Part shown: one piece after another, positions 7,615 to 16,965 of the stretch | Layout: each line of letters opens with the position of its first letter | How positions within the stretch are numbered: the first letter of the stretch is position 1 | Assembly (NCBI RefSeq): GCF_005281615.1 | Contig: NZ_SZZM01000006.1 | Span: 62,001 to 126,000, forward strand | Origin: Rhodoligotrophos defluvii | GTDB taxonomy: Bacteria; Pseudomonadota; Alphaproteobacteria; Rhizobiales; Im1 | DNA length: 64,000 bases | Direction: 5' to 3' | Position numbers and translations under genes: made by a program | The notes under the pieces: generated by a model | Databases searched by the model: none | Told to the model about the DNA's origin: nothing | The model's input: the letters and a program-made list of their open reading frames with translations, nothing else

Positions 7615-8271
7615 ATGACGATGGATAGTGGACCCGTTCGCAAGCGGCGCAGGCGTGAAGCGGAAAAGGTGTCGAAGGCCGACATATCACGCGAGCGTGT
7701 GCTGATCGCGGCCGCGCGCATCTTCAGCGTGCGCGGCTATGCTGGAACGACCATGCGCGACATCGCCAAGGGCGCGGGTCTGCAGGCGGGAAGCCTCTAC
7801 TACTACTACCCGTCGAAGGACCTTCTGATCGAGGCCGTGCTCGACATGGGCATCCATGGCGTGTCAAACGCCGTCTACAGCACCATCGCGGGTCTTCCGC
7901 CATCGACCACCTATGCCGACCGTATCCGCGCCGCGGTGCTCGCCCACCTCCAGAGCGTGCTCGAGTTCGGAGACTATGCGCTGGCCTCGCGCCGCGTTCT
8001 GGGCCAGGTTCCACCTGACGTTCGGCGCAAGCACGTGCTGCGGCGCGACGCCTATGGCGATTTCTGGGTCAAGCTGCTGGAGGCGGCACGCGGCGCCGGC
8101 GAACTCCGCGACGACGTCGACCTGAAGCTCGCCCGTACGTTCATCCTGGGAGCGCTCAACTCCGCGCTCGAATGGTACCGACCGGACGGGATGAGCATTG
8201 ATGAGGTCGCCTCCCAGTTCAACGCGATGATCTCCGACGGCCTGTTCCGACTGCCGCGGGCCGAAGGCTGA
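7615..8271 (+). CDS. TetR family transcriptional regulator (probable cluster A repressor)
   Basis: A 218-residue regulator. The N-terminal HTH is clear: TMRDIAKGAGLQAGSLYYYYPSKDLL at roughly residues 50-75, after an arginine-rich stretch. The ATG at 7615 is preferred over 7555 because AGG lies just upstream and the longer N-terminus looks non-coding. The C-terminal domain should bind an acyl-CoA-type ligand (family knowledge). It lies inside cluster A, 78 bp after an acyl-CoA dehydrogenase gene, and is the only regulator in the cluster. It is therefore the natural candidate to bind the AACnnnnGTT boxes at 5405, 5503, 8330, 15117 and 15307 (inference). Confidence 0.9.
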   Translation: MTMDSGPVRKRRRREAEKVSKADISRERVLIAAARIFSVRGYAGTTMRDIAKGAGLQAGSLYYYYPSKDLLIEAVLDMGIHGVSNAVYSTIAGLPPSTTYADRIRAAVLAHLQSVLEFGDYALASRRVLGQVPPDVRRKHVLRRDAYGDFWVKLLEAARGAGELRDDVDLKLARTFILGALNSALEWYRPDGMSIDEVASQFNAMISDGLFRLPRAEG

Positions 8272-8315
8272 AGCCGCCGCCGCGCCGCCCGGCAATGGTT
8301 GCGCGCCGCAGAGAT

Positions 8316-8346
8316 TTGCCATACATTCTAACATGTGTTCGTAAAT
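8316..8346 (+). promoter_or_regulatory. Promoter region with TetR-type box before the second acyl-CoA dehydrogenase
   Basis: The box AACATGTGTT (8330-8339; palindromic AACA-TG-TGTT) is flanked by TTGCCA (8316-8321) and GTAAAT (8341-8346). The promoter elements are weak, but the box is the best palindrome of its family in the window and lies 59 bp before the ATG at 8398. Confidence 0.5.
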
Positions 8347-8397
8347 CTCGCACCGATGCATCCTCCTTGCGTCGGGCGGAAGGACCACGGAGAGCTG

Positions 8398-9630
8398 ATG
8401 GACTTCGCCGTTTCGGACCAAATTAAGGCCATTGCCGACGGGCTGTTGCGGTTCGTCGATCAGGTCGTCGTCCCTCTCGAAGTGGAACACGCCGCCATAT
8501 TTTCGAACAATCGTATGATTTTTGAGGCAGACGGCCGCTATTCCGATCGGGTGCTCGAACTGCGGCGACAGGTGCGCACGAAATCTGCCGAGGCCGGCTA
8601 CTACACCATGCTGGGCGCCGAGGAGCTTGGCGGCGGCGGTCTCGGCGCCGTCGCGGCCGTGTGGGTGCAGATGCAGCTCGCGCGCCGCTATGGGCCCGAG
8701 CGCCACCTGATCCACCATGTGGTTGTGCCCTCGCCCTTCACCAACGGGCTTTCCCCGGTGCTGCGCCATCTCGACAAGGGATTGAAGGAGAGATACCTGC
8801 CAGGGATCGCCTCGGGCGAGAAGACGCTCTGCTTCGCGTTGAGCGAACCCGATGCCGGGTCCGACGCGCAGGCGATCCGCACCCGGGCCGATCGCGACGG
8901 GGATGATTGGGTGATCACCGGCACCAAGCAGTGGATCACCAATAGCCCCTATGCGGACTACGCCGTTGTCTTCGCCGTCACCGACCGCGAGCAGGCCGAG
9001 GGGCGCAAAGGTGGCGTGACAGCCTTCTTCGTCGATACGGCGACACCCGGCTTCAAAGTGACGGCTGTCATTCCGTTGATGGGCCAGGCTGGCGGCGATA
9101 CCGGCATTATAGCGCTCGATCGGGTGCGCGTCCCCGACCGCAATCGCCTGGGCGAGGCCGGCCAGGGCCTGACCGTCGCCATGCAGGGCATCAATGCCGG
9201 CCGTCTCGGCATGGCCGCCACCTGTGTCGGCTATGCCGAATGGGCCCTCGCCATGGCGTCGGACTACGCCGGGACGCGTCGGACCTTCGGCAGGCCGATT
9301 GGCGAGCACCAGGCCATCCAGCATCACCTCGCGGATATGGCGATGGACGTCTTCGCCGCCAAGAGCATGTTGCTCAACTGCGCGGCTCGCATCGACGCCG
9401 GGCTGCCAGCGCGCGGCGAGATCGCCATGGTCAAATGCTTCGCCACCGAAATGCTGTCGCGCTGCATGGACCGTGCGATCCAGGTCCATGGCGCAATGGG
9501 GCTGACCAACGAGTTGCGGCTTGAAGCCGGGTACCGCTTTGCGCGCATCATGCGCATCCCGGACGGCACCGCCGAGATGCAACGGCGGACCGTCGCGACG
9601 GAACTGTTGAGGGGCCGGCTGGAAATCTGA
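8398..9630 (+). CDS. Acyl-CoA dehydrogenase, family with Asp at the catalytic position
   Basis: A 410-residue flavoenzyme. The ATG at 8398 is chosen for GGAGAG four bases upstream; an upstream start at 8335 would lie inside the promoter. It has ALSEPDAGSDAQ and IQVHGAMGLTNE signatures. At the canonical catalytic site it reads RIPDGTAEMQRR, so Asp replaces Glu, as seen in some acyl-CoA dehydrogenase subfamilies. The role would be alpha,beta-dehydrogenation of one intermediate of the cluster A substrate. It starts its own transcript (box at 8330) and is followed 56 bp later by another acyl-CoA dehydrogenase. Confidence 0.9.
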   Translation: MDFAVSDQIKAIADGLLRFVDQVVVPLEVEHAAIFSNNRMIFEADGRYSDRVLELRRQVRTKSAEAGYYTMLGAEELGGGGLGAVAAVWVQMQLARRYGPERHLIHHVVVPSPFTNGLSPVLRHLDKGLKERYLPGIASGEKTLCFALSEPDAGSDAQAIRTRADRDGDDWVITGTKQWITNSPYADYAVVFAVTDREQAEGRKGGVTAFFVDTATPGFKVTAVIPLMGQAGGDTGIIALDRVRVPDRNRLGEAGQGLTVAMQGINAGRLGMAATCVGYAEWALAMASDYAGTRRTFGRPIGEHQAIQHHLADMAMDVFAAKSMLLNCAARIDAGLPARGEIAMVKCFATEMLSRCMDRAIQVHGAMGLTNELRLEAGYRFARIMRIPDGTAEMQRRTVATELLRGRLEI

Positions 9631-9686
9631 CGCGAGAGATGCCGCGGCGCGGCAGAAGATCGCTGGCCGGGAGCTTGGGAGGAACA

Positions 9687-10847
9687 ATGGCTTTTGCTGC
9701 AAGCGCGCATCACCGCGAGATCGAGGAGGCGGTCGGGCGGATATGCCAGGACTTTGATGATGGCTACTGGCTGGCGAAGGACACGGAGGGTGTGTTCCCA
9801 CACGAGTACTACCGTGCGATCGCGGAAGGCGGCTGGCTCGGCATCGCCATGCCCGAAGAATATGGCGGGGCCGGGCTTGGCATCACGGAAGCTGCCGTCA
9901 TGATGCGCACGATCGCCGAATCCGGCGCCGGGATGTCGGGAGCATCGGCGGTCCACATGAACATATTCGGCCTCCAGCCTGTGGTCGTCTTCGGCACTGC
10001 GGAGCAGAAGGCGCGGATGCTGCCGCCGCTGATCCGTGGCGAGGAGAAGGCGTGCTTCGCCGTCACTGAGCCCGATGTCGGCCTCAACACCATCCGGATC
10101 AAGACGCGAGCCGTCCGTGACGGCGACCGTTATCTGCTCAGCGGCCAGAAGATATGGATCTCGACCGCGCAGGTCGCACACAAGATGCTGATTCTCGCCC
10201 GCACGGGCGAGGTGGAAGAAGAGGGCCACAGGGGACTCAGCCTGTTCTACACCGACCTCGACCGGTCGAAGGTCGAAGTCCGCGCGATCCACAAGCATGG
10301 GCGGCACGCCGTCGATTCCAACATGCTGTTCCTCGAAGGCGTCGAGGTGCCGGCGGCAGACCTGATCGGCGTCGAGGGCGAGGGTTTCCGGCAGATACTG
10401 CACGGGCTCAATCCGGAGCGCATCCTGATCGCGTCCGAAGCAGTTGGTCTCGGCCACGCGGCGCTGCGGCGGGCTTGCCAGTATGCGCGCGAGCGCGTCG
10501 TCTTCGACCGGCCGATCGGCCAGAACCAAGGCATCCAGCATCCGCTCGCCCGATGCTGGATGAATCTCGAGGCGGCGTGGCTGATGGTGCTGGAGGCGGC
10601 CCGCCGCTATGACGCGGGCGAGGAATGCGGCGCCCAGGCGAACACGGCGAAATTCCTTGCTGCCGAGGCCGCCTACGAGAGCTGCCAGACCGCGGTGATG
10701 ACCCATGGTGGCATGGGCTATTCGGCCGAGTACCACGTCGAGCGTTACCTGCGCGAATGCCTCATTCCCAGGATCGCGCCAGTCAGCCCGCAGATGATCA
10801 TGAACTTCGTGGCGGAGAAGGTGCTGGGTCTGCCGAAATCCTACTAG
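9687..10847 (+). CDS. Acyl-CoA dehydrogenase, third paralogue of the cluster
   Basis: A 386-residue flavoenzyme; the ATG at 9687 follows GGGAGGAACA. It has FAVTEPDVGLNT and MTHGGMGYSAEY signatures. The C-terminal catalytic Glu is missing (PRIAPVSPQMIMN), but Glu occurs in GLNPER, the helix G position used by long-chain and isovaleryl-type enzymes, so it is probably active. Its TAG stop is the first triplet of the repeat that follows (10845-10953). Having three different acyl-CoA dehydrogenases suggests either two rounds of beta-oxidation with different chain shapes or a heteromeric enzyme; which of these cannot be read from the sequence. Confidence 0.9.
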   Translation: MAFAASAHHREIEEAVGRICQDFDDGYWLAKDTEGVFPHEYYRAIAEGGWLGIAMPEEYGGAGLGITEAAVMMRTIAESGAGMSGASAVHMNIFGLQPVVVFGTAEQKARMLPPLIRGEEKACFAVTEPDVGLNTIRIKTRAVRDGDRYLLSGQKIWISTAQVAHKMLILARTGEVEEEGHRGLSLFYTDLDRSKVEVRAIHKHGRHAVDSNMLFLEGVEVPAADLIGVEGEGFRQILHGLNPERILIASEAVGLGHAALRRACQYARERVVFDRPIGQNQGIQHPLARCWMNLEAAWLMVLEAARRYDAGEECGAQANTAKFLAAEAAYESCQTAVMTHGGMGYSAEYHVERYLRECLIPRIAPVSPQMIMNFVAEKVLGLPKSY

Positions 10848-10953
10848 AGCATTTTCGAGCGAAGTGGATACCGGTTCGCGTGAAGAAAATGCGGCCATGC
10901 AAGACCTTGAGACGCGGTTCCGCGATTCGGAGAAAAGCGGAAACGCTCTCTAG
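10845..10953. repeat. TAGAGC-bounded dispersed repeat, full copy
   Basis: A 109-bp element starting TAGAGCATTTTC and ending GCTCTCTAG, so its ends are inverted repeats. Internal stretches GAAGTGGATACCGGTTCGCG and GGAGAAAAGCGGAAACGC resemble a short palindromic repeat family widespread in Hyphomicrobiales. Related partial copies are at 23455, 38994 and, more distantly, 61049 and 62967. Its first three bases serve as the stop codon of the preceding gene. Confidence 0.6.
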
Positions 10954-10973
10954 GCTGGCGATCGGGAGTATTC

Positions 10974-13031
10974 ATGTCGAGACTTGCAGCTTGCACCATC
11001 CATGACGGCGTCGCCGTCGTCACCATCGACAACCCACCGGTCAACGCGCTCGGCGCACGGTTGCGTGGAGACCTTTTCGCAGTGCTCTCGGAAGTGGTCG
11101 CTTCGCCGGAGGTCGCCGCGATTGTGCTCACGGGCTCGGGACGCAACTTCGTCGCCGGCGCCGACATCTCTGAAATCGGCCGGCCGCCCGTGGAGCCCAC
11201 GGTCACCTCGATCATCGAGTTGATCGAAGATTGCGAGCGGCCAACCATCGCGGCGATCAACGGCAACGCGCTCGGCGGCGGGCTGGAACTGGCTATGGCG
11301 TGCCATTATCGCGTGGCCACGCCCGAAGCCCGTCTCGGCCTGCCGGAAGTCCGGCTGGGGCTTCTTCCCGGCGCGGGCGGAACCCAGCGGCTGCCACGCT
11401 TGGTCGGCGCGGCCGCGGCGCTGGATATGATCGTCACCGGTAGTGAGATCGGCGCGCGGAAGGCGAGCGGGATCGGTCTGGTGGACGCGCTGTCCGAAGG
11501 CGACTTGATGCGCGAGGCGATCGCCCTTGCGCAGGCGCGCGCGGCCGAGAATGGTTCCCATGTTGCCGTGCGGTATCGCGAGGACAAGATCGCCGCCGCA
11601 AAGCGGGATCTTGCCGGCTTCGAGGCGCACCGTGACGCCCTGCTGAGCAAACGGCGCGGGCTACGCGCGCCGCAGCTTGCCGCCCTGTCCGTCGGCAACG
11701 CTCTGACGCTGCCTTTCGACGATGCGCTGGCCGCCGAGCGCGGCTTCTTTCTTGAGTTGGCGTCGTCCGACGAGTCGAAGGCGCTGCGTCACCTGTTCTT
11801 CGCCGAGCGCGAGGCTGCAAAGCTCGATGGCGTGACGAAGGAGGCCGCGCGCGCGGTCCGCAGGGTCGGCATCGTCGGCGCGGGGACGATGGGCCGGGGA
11901 ATTGCCATGGCTTTCCTCAACGCCGGAATGCCGGTCGCTCTCGCGGAAACGGATGAGGAGGCGCTCGCCAAGGCAATCGAGGCGATCTCCGCGTCCTATG
12001 CGGCCTTGGTCCGTCGCGGCTCCCTGTCCGAAGAGGAGGCGAGCGCGCGTCGCGGCAATCTCTCGGGAAGCGTCAGCTACGATATGTTTGCCGACTGTGA
12101 CCTCGTCATCGAGGCCGTGTTCGAGGACATGGCGCTCAAGAAGACGATCTTCGCCGCGCTGGCGGCGGCGACGCCAGCTGGGACGATCCTCGCGACCAAT
12201 ACGTCGTGGCTAGACGTCAATGAGATCGCCGCCGCCACGGACCGGCCGCAGGATGTGCTGGGGCTGCACTTCTTCTCCCCCGCCCACGTGATGAAGCTGC
12301 TCGAAATCGTGCGCGGCGAAAGAACCTCGCCCGCGGCGCTGGCGACCGCACTGAAGCTCGCAAGGCGTATCGGCAAGGTTCCGGTGGTGGTCGGCGTGGG
12401 CTACGGCTTCGTCGGCAACAGGATGCTGGCTGCGCGCAACGCCGAACTCGAAAGGCTGATGCTCGAAGGCGCGATGCCGACACAGATCGACCGGGCCTTC
12501 AGGGATTTCGGCTGGCCAATGGGACCGTTCGAGATGACTGACCTCGCGGGTCTCGACGTTGGCTGGCGCAATCGCCGGGCACATGGCAAGACGGCGCCTG
12601 TTGCCGATGCGCTCTGCGAGATGGGCCGGTTCGGACAGAAGACTGGACGTGGCTTCCATCTTTACCCGGATGGATCGCGCAAGGGCGTGCCCGACCCGGA
12701 GGTCGAGAAGCTGATCAGGACGATGGCCGAGGAAGCCGGCATCGCTCCGCGGGCGGTGTCGTTCGCCGAGATCCTCGAGCGGACGCACTATCCCATGGTC
12801 AATGCCGGCGCACAGGTCGTCGAGGAGGGCATCGCACGCCGCGCCGCGGATATCGATGTCGTATGGGTCAACGGCTACGGCTTCCCCGCATGGAAGGGCG
12901 GGCCGATGTTCTGGGCGCGGAAGGAAGGCCTGTCACGCATCGAACGATTTCTGGCGCGCCAGTTCGAAGCGACAGGCTCCGAGCATTTCCGGCCGTCGCC
13001 AATGCTGCCGCTTCTCGCCGCTTCGGATTGA
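10974..13031 (+). CDS. Bifunctional enoyl-CoA hydratase/3-hydroxyacyl-CoA dehydrogenase (FadJ-like)
   Basis: A 685-residue multifunctional beta-oxidation enzyme. The N-terminal crotonase domain carries both catalytic Glu regions ([14 protein letters not shown] and [16 protein letters not shown], about residues 100-145). The middle NAD-binding domain begins near residue 297 with [12 protein letters not shown] and includes the catalytic His in [16 protein letters not shown]-terminal 3HCDH domain follows ([17 protein letters not shown]). Length matches FadB/FadJ-type proteins. It hydrates 2-enoyl-CoA and oxidises the 3-hydroxyacyl-CoA, linking the dehydrogenases upstream with the thiolase at 17815. 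It lies just after the repeat, on the same strand as the dehydrogenases. Confidence 0.93.
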   Translation: MSRLAACTIHDGVAVVTIDNPPVNALGARLRGDLFAVLSEVVASPEVAAIVLTGSGRNFVAGADISEIGRPPVEPTVTSIIELIEDCERPTIAAINGNALGGGLELAMACHYRVATPEARLGLPEVRLGLLPGAGGTQRLPRLVGAAAALDMIVTGSEIGARKASGIGLVDALSEGDLMREAIALAQARAAENGSHVAVRYREDKIAAAKRDLAGFEAHRDALLSKRRGLRAPQLAALSVGNALTLPFDDALAAERGFFLELASSDESKALRHLFFAEREAAKLDGVTKEAARAVRRVGIVGAGTMGRGIAMAFLNAGMPVALAETDEEALAKAIEAISASYAALVRRGSLSEEEASARRGNLSGSVSYDMFADCDLVIEAVFEDMALKKTIFAALAAATPAGTILATNTSWLDVNEIAAATDRPQDVLGLHFFSPAHVMKLLEIVRGERTSPAALATALKLARRIGKVPVVVGVGYGFVGNRMLAARNAELERLMLEGAMPTQIDRAFRDFGWPMGPFEMTDLAGLDVGWRNRRAHGKTAPVADALCEMGRFGQKTGRGFHLYPDGSRKGVPDPEVEKLIRTMAEEAGIAPRAVSFAEILERTHYPMVNAGAQVVEEGIARRAADIDVVWVNGYGFPAWKGGPMFWARKEGLSRIERFLARQFEATGSEHFRPSPMLPLLAASD

Positions 13032-13050
13032 TAGCCTTGCCGGCACGGCC

Positions 13051-14271
13051 TCAGGCCTCGGTGGATTCGCGGTGGAGGAGTTCCGGCGCCCCCACGCACC
13101 CTTTGCGCGCTAGGTGGGCGATCTCCTCGTCGGAATAGCCTATCGCGCGCAGCACCTGCGCCGTGTGCTGGCCGGCAGATGGAGCGGGAGCGCGCACGCT
13201 TTGCCCGATGCTCTGCAACTGCACCAGGAGATTGGCGATCGGCAGTGCAGTTCCGACGCCGGGCTGGCTCACCGTGCCGAGTACACCGCTTTCCATGATG
13301 TCGGGATCGCCGATCGCCTGATGCGGTGAGTAGACGGGGCCGGATGGGATGCCGGCGCGGCCGAGCTGCTCGATCGCTTGCGCCGTGGTCCGTGTCTTCG
13401 TCCATTTCCGCATTACCCGCGACAGCGCCAGCCCGTTCTGGCCGCGCGCGGCATCCGAATCGAAGCGGGGGTCGCGCGCGAGCTCCGGCCTGTCCATCAG
13501 CCTCGCCCAGCGCCGGAACATGGGGTTGCCGACGACCTGGACGGCGATCGCGCCGTCGAGGGTCGGAAAGAAGTCCGATGGCGCGGAGTTCGGGCTGCGG
13601 TTGCCGTAGGGTCGGCGGTCGGTTCCCTTGACCGCCGCCTCGATATGGGCCGCGTTGATGAAGGTAAACGCCGTCGCCAGCAGCGACGCCTGCACGTTCT
13701 GGCCTTCCCCCGTCTTCAGCCGGTGAATGATCGCGGCCAGCGTGCCGACAGCGCCGGCGAGCCCGGTGCCGTAATCCACATAGGAGCTGGCCGCGCGCGA
13801 CGGCCGCGACGGGCTGCCGCCTAAATAGGCTGCGCCGCTGACGGCTTGAGCGACAGCGTCGAAGCCCGTCCTTCCGCCAAGCGGACCCTTGGGGCCGAAG
13901 GCGGAGAGATTTGTGGCGATGATGTCGGGCTTCAGTCTGCGCAGGGTCTCGTAGTCGAGCCCGTGCCGCTTCAGCGTCCCGACCGGCATATTGGTGATCA
14001 CCACATCCGCTGTACAGGTCAGCCGCTCCACGATCTGTCGCCCTTCCGACGACGCGGCATCGACGGCAAGGGACTTCTTGTTGCGGTTGAGCTGGAGGAA
14101 CAGCGCTCCGTCACCGTCATCCGTCACGGGAATGAGCCTGCGGTCCTCGCCACCGCCCACCGGCTCGATACGGACGACCTCGGCCCCAAGATCGCCCAGT
14201 ACCGAGGCGCAGTAGGGACCTGCGATGTACCTGCTGAAATCAAGAACCCTGAGATCGCCCAGTACAGGCAT
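13051..14271 (-). CDS. Family III CoA-transferase (CaiB/BaiF)
   Basis: A 406-residue CoA-transferase. The N-terminus (LGDLRVLDFSRYIAGPYCASVLGDLGAEVVRIE) is the family hallmark. Asp in SSYVDYGTGLAG matches the catalytic aspartate that forms the enzyme-acyl anhydride. It would move CoA from a donor thioester to the free acid substrate or product, giving an ATP-free route of activation beside the ligase at 15373. The stop faces the fadJ-like gene (convergent), and the gene follows the PaaG-like crotonase gene with a 3-bp gap, so the two form one transcript from the promoter at 15105-15132. The substrate is unknown. Confidence 0.92.
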   Translation of the reverse strand: MPVLGDLRVLDFSRYIAGPYCASVLGDLGAEVVRIEPVGGGEDRRLIPVTDDGDGALFLQLNRNKKSLAVDAASSEGRQIVERLTCTADVVITNMPVGTLKRHGLDYETLRRLKPDIIATNLSAFGPKGPLGGRTGFDAVAQAVSGAAYLGGSPSRPSRAASSYVDYGTGLAGAVGTLAAIIHRLKTGEGQNVQASLLATAFTFINAAHIEAAVKGTDRRPYGNRSPNSAPSDFFPTLDGAIAVQVVGNPMFRRWARLMDRPELARDPRFDSDAARGQNGLALSRVMRKWTKTRTTAQAIEQLGRAGIPSGPVYSPHQAIGDPDIMESGVLGTVSQPGVGTALPIANLLVQLQSIGQSVRAPAPSAGQHTAQVLRAIGYSDEEIAHLARKGCVGAPELLHRESTEA

Positions 14272-14274
14272 GCC

Positions 14275-15063
14275 TCAGGCCTTTCCGCCCGCGCGGACGA
14301 AATCCGGCGTTCGTTTCTCCCTGAACGCAGCGATGCCTTCGCGCATATCGGCGGAACCCAAGCAGATCGACTGGTGGAGCGCCTCGGCTTCAAGGGCGGA
14401 GGCGAGGCTTGTGGGCGGCTCCTTCAGCATCAGCCGCAGTTGCAGCAGCGCGGCCGCCGGCGCTTCCGCAAGGTTCCGGGCCTCGCCGACTGCTCGTTCC
14501 CAAACCGCCTCGTCTTCGACGATCGCGTCGGCCAGCCCGACCGCCAGCGCCTCCTCGGCGCCGAAGCTGCGCGCCTCGAACAGGGCTTTGCGCGCAAGGC
14601 TCGGTCCAATGCGCCGTGGAAGCGTGTAGGTGATGCCGAAATCGGGTACCAGCCCGATCTTGAGGAACGGAAAGCCGATCGTCGCCGAGCGGCCCATCAC
14701 GATGCTGTCGCACAAAAGCGCAAGCCCCGCCCCCGCCCCCAGGCAGTGTCCGTTCACGGCGGCGACCAGGGGCTTCGGCGACGAGCCGGCCAAAAGCGCG
14801 AGATCGCCGGCCGATCGCATCATGTGATGGGACGCCTGACCGGGCGCGTGATCGGCTATCCGGGACAGGTCTCCGCCGACGGAGAAATTGCGGCTTTCCG
14901 AGCCGATGACAATCGCGCGGACGGCGGGGTCCCGATACAACAGGCGAAGCTTGGCGGCGATATCGTCGCGCAGGGATTCGTCCAGCGCGTTGCGTCCGGC
15001 CGGATCGCACATGACAAGGCGCGCGACGCCCCGATCCTCGCCTTGCACCTTTACGTCGCCCAT
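14275..15063 (-). CDS. Crotonase family isomerase, PaaG-like
   Basis: A 262-residue crotonase. The ATG at 15061-15063 follows GGGAGG. The oxyanion-hole region is present, but the two hydratase glutamates are replaced (GAGAGLALLCD and GFPFLKIGLVPDFG). Instead it has KIGLVPD, whose Asp is the catalytic residue of PaaG-type isomerases. A delta3-delta2 enoyl-CoA isomerase or ring oxepin-forming activity is thus more likely than hydration (inference from residues). It forms an operon with the CaiB-type gene downstream and is divergent from the acyl-CoA ligase operon at 15373. Confidence 0.85.
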   Translation of the reverse strand: MGDVKVQGEDRGVARLVMCDPAGRNALDESLRDDIAAKLRLLYRDPAVRAIVIGSESRNFSVGGDLSRIADHAPGQASHHMMRSAGDLALLAGSSPKPLVAAVNGHCLGAGAGLALLCDSIVMGRSATIGFPFLKIGLVPDFGITYTLPRRIGPSLARKALFEARSFGAEEALAVGLADAIVEDEAVWERAVGEARNLAEAPAAALLQLRLMLKEPPTSLASALEAEALHQSICLGSADMREGIAAFREKRTPDFVRAGGKA

Positions 15064-15372
15064 GTCGCCTCCCGCCGCCCTCTCGATCATGCGTTTCCAA
15101 CAAGAGCATATTTTCTAACGTTTGTTTGTCAATTGCAATAAACCTCGTTCCTTCATCAAGCCATCGCTGACGCAAGGGTGCGCACCTCCACTCGGAAAAG
15201 CTCGCGCATTTCGTTGGCCTTATGCAAAGCCGGCCTCGGGAGCATGGAAAGAGAATCGTCCGTGGCGCATTGGACAGGCAAGGTGAAGGATTGACACAAT
15301 CATTCTAACATCTGTAATAAATCACCGTTGCGGTGTGGCTGCGGCCGGCCCTTGCCGGAGGAGGCGGCGCTC
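15064..15372. promoter_or_regulatory. Divergent control region of cluster A with two boxed promoters
   Basis: A 309-bp gap between divergent operons. Left promoter (minus): -35 TTGACA at 15127-15132, 16-bp spacer, -10 TATGCT at 15105-15110, with the box AACGTTTGTT at 15117-15126 in the spacer. Right promoter (plus): -35 TTGACA at 15291-15296, 18-bp spacer, -10 TAATAA at 15315-15320, with the box AACATCTGTA at 15307-15316. I see no gene in between. Confidence 0.7.
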
Positions 15373-16935
15373 ATGGATCTTTTCGAACGAACCATACCGG
15401 GCGCCGTTATCGACGCTGCCAACCGGCACGCGGAGGCGCCCGCGATCGTCGAGCAGGGCAACGTCCTAACCTATCAGCGGCTGCTCGATCGCGCCCTGCG
15501 GGCCGGCGCAGTCTTCGCGGGCCATGGTGTGGGCAAGGGTGACCGCGTTGCGATCCTCCTCCCCAATTCCACCGCATGGGTGGAGGCCGCGCTCGGTGCG
15601 GCATTCATCGGTGCGGTCGTCGTTCCGGTCAGCACGAGGCTGAAAGCCCAGGAGGCCGCCTATATCCTGCGCAAGTCGGGCGCACGCGTTCTTGTCGCCG
15701 CCGGCAACTTCCTCGGAACCGACTACGCGGCCATGATCGATGACCACGACGTTCCCGATCTTCGGGTTCGCATCCGCTGCAGCCTCGGCGAAGGGGACGG
15801 GGACGAATGGGCGGCCGCTTTGGCTGCCGTCGACGAGGATGCGAAGGCAAGGACGCTCGAGAGCGGCAGAGCGGTGCGGGAGAACGACATCGCGGAGATC
15901 ATCTTTACCTCCGGCACGACGGGGTTCCCCAAGGGGGCCATGTTGCGACAGGGTCAGGTCGTCCGCGTCTACGGCATCTGGGCCGAGGGAACCGGCATCC
16001 GCGCCGGTGACCGCTACCTCATCATCGCTCCCATGTTCCACTCCTTCGGCTTCAAGGCCGGCGTGATCGCCTCGATCCTCAAGGGCGCGACCATGTATCC
16101 AGTCCGGATCTTCGGCGCGGCTGAAACCCTGAGGACGATCGAGGCCGAGAGGATCACGGTCATGGGCGGACCGCCCACCATCTTTACCTCTCTGCTGGAG
16201 ATGAACGAGGCGGCTGGGCACGACCTATCCAGCCTGCGCAGCGTGGCGACGGGCGCCAGCATGGTTTCGCCCGAACTGATCAGGACGCTTCAACGGGATG
16301 TCGGCGTCGAGATCGTCGTCAACGCCTACGGGCTGACCGAATCCTGTGCGCTGGTGACCATGACCAGACCGGACGATCCGGTCGAGCTGATCGCCACCAC
16401 GGCGGGCAGGGTCATCGAGGGCGTGGAAATGAGATGCATGAGCCAGGACGGTAGGCTGGCGCAGGCTGGCGAACCCGGCGAGATACAGGTGCGGGGCCAC
16501 AACGTCATGGCCGGATATTTCGAGGACGAAGCCGAGACAGCGAAGGCCATGACCGCCGACGGCTGGCTCAGGACCGGCGACATCGGCATCGTCGACGCCG
16601 CCGGCTATCTGCGCGTCACTGACAGGCTAAAGGACATGTTCATCGTGGGCGGCTTCAACTGCTATCCCGCCGAGATAGAGAAGCTGATGCTCGCCTATCC
16701 CGGCATCCGCGAGGCAGCCGTGGTCGGCGTTCCCGACGCGCGGTTGGGCGAGGTCGCCAAGGCATTCGTCGTGCCGAAGGAAGGCACGGGTTTCGATGCC
16801 GAATCCTTTATCGCCTGGTGCCGGCAGAACATGGCCAACTACAAGGTGCCACGATCGGTCGAGACGATCGCGGCGCTGCCTCGCAACGCGATGGGCAAGG
16901 TCCAGAAATTCCTGCTGCGCGACGGCAGCGCCTGA
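15373..16935 (+). CDS. Acyl-CoA ligase (AMP-forming), FadD3-like
   Basis: A 520-residue ANL enzyme that adenylates a carboxylic acid and transfers it to CoA. The ATG at 15373 follows GAGGAGG. The P-loop-like motif TSGTTGFPKGAM, the hinge DRLKDMFIVGGFNCYPAEIE and the catalytic Lys region RNAMGKVQKFLL are all present. The GGFN(x)YPAE motif is shared with FadD3-type ligases acting on alicyclic propionates, but also with other short- and medium-chain ligases, so the substrate is open. It is first in the operon with the crotonase and thiolase and has a TetR-type box between -35 and -10. Confidence 0.9.
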   Translation: MDLFERTIPGAVIDAANRHAEAPAIVEQGNVLTYQRLLDRALRAGAVFAGHGVGKGDRVAILLPNSTAWVEAALGAAFIGAVVVPVSTRLKAQEAAYILRKSGARVLVAAGNFLGTDYAAMIDDHDVPDLRVRIRCSLGEGDGDEWAAALAAVDEDAKARTLESGRAVRENDIAEIIFTSGTTGFPKGAMLRQGQVVRVYGIWAEGTGIRAGDRYLIIAPMFHSFGFKAGVIASILKGATMYPVRIFGAAETLRTIEAERITVMGGPPTIFTSLLEMNEAAGHDLSSLRSVATGASMVSPELIRTLQRDVGVEIVVNAYGLTESCALVTMTRPDDPVELIATTAGRVIEGVEMRCMSQDGRLAQAGEPGEIQVRGHNVMAGYFEDEAETAKAMTADGWLRTGDIGIVDAAGYLRVTDRLKDMFIVGGFNCYPAEIEKLMLAYPGIREAAVVGVPDARLGEVAKAFVVPKEGTGFDAESFIAWCRQNMANYKVPRSVETIAALPRNAMGKVQKFLLRDGSA

Positions 16936-16965
16936 CAGGTCACGTCGCTATCCGCAATCAAACAC

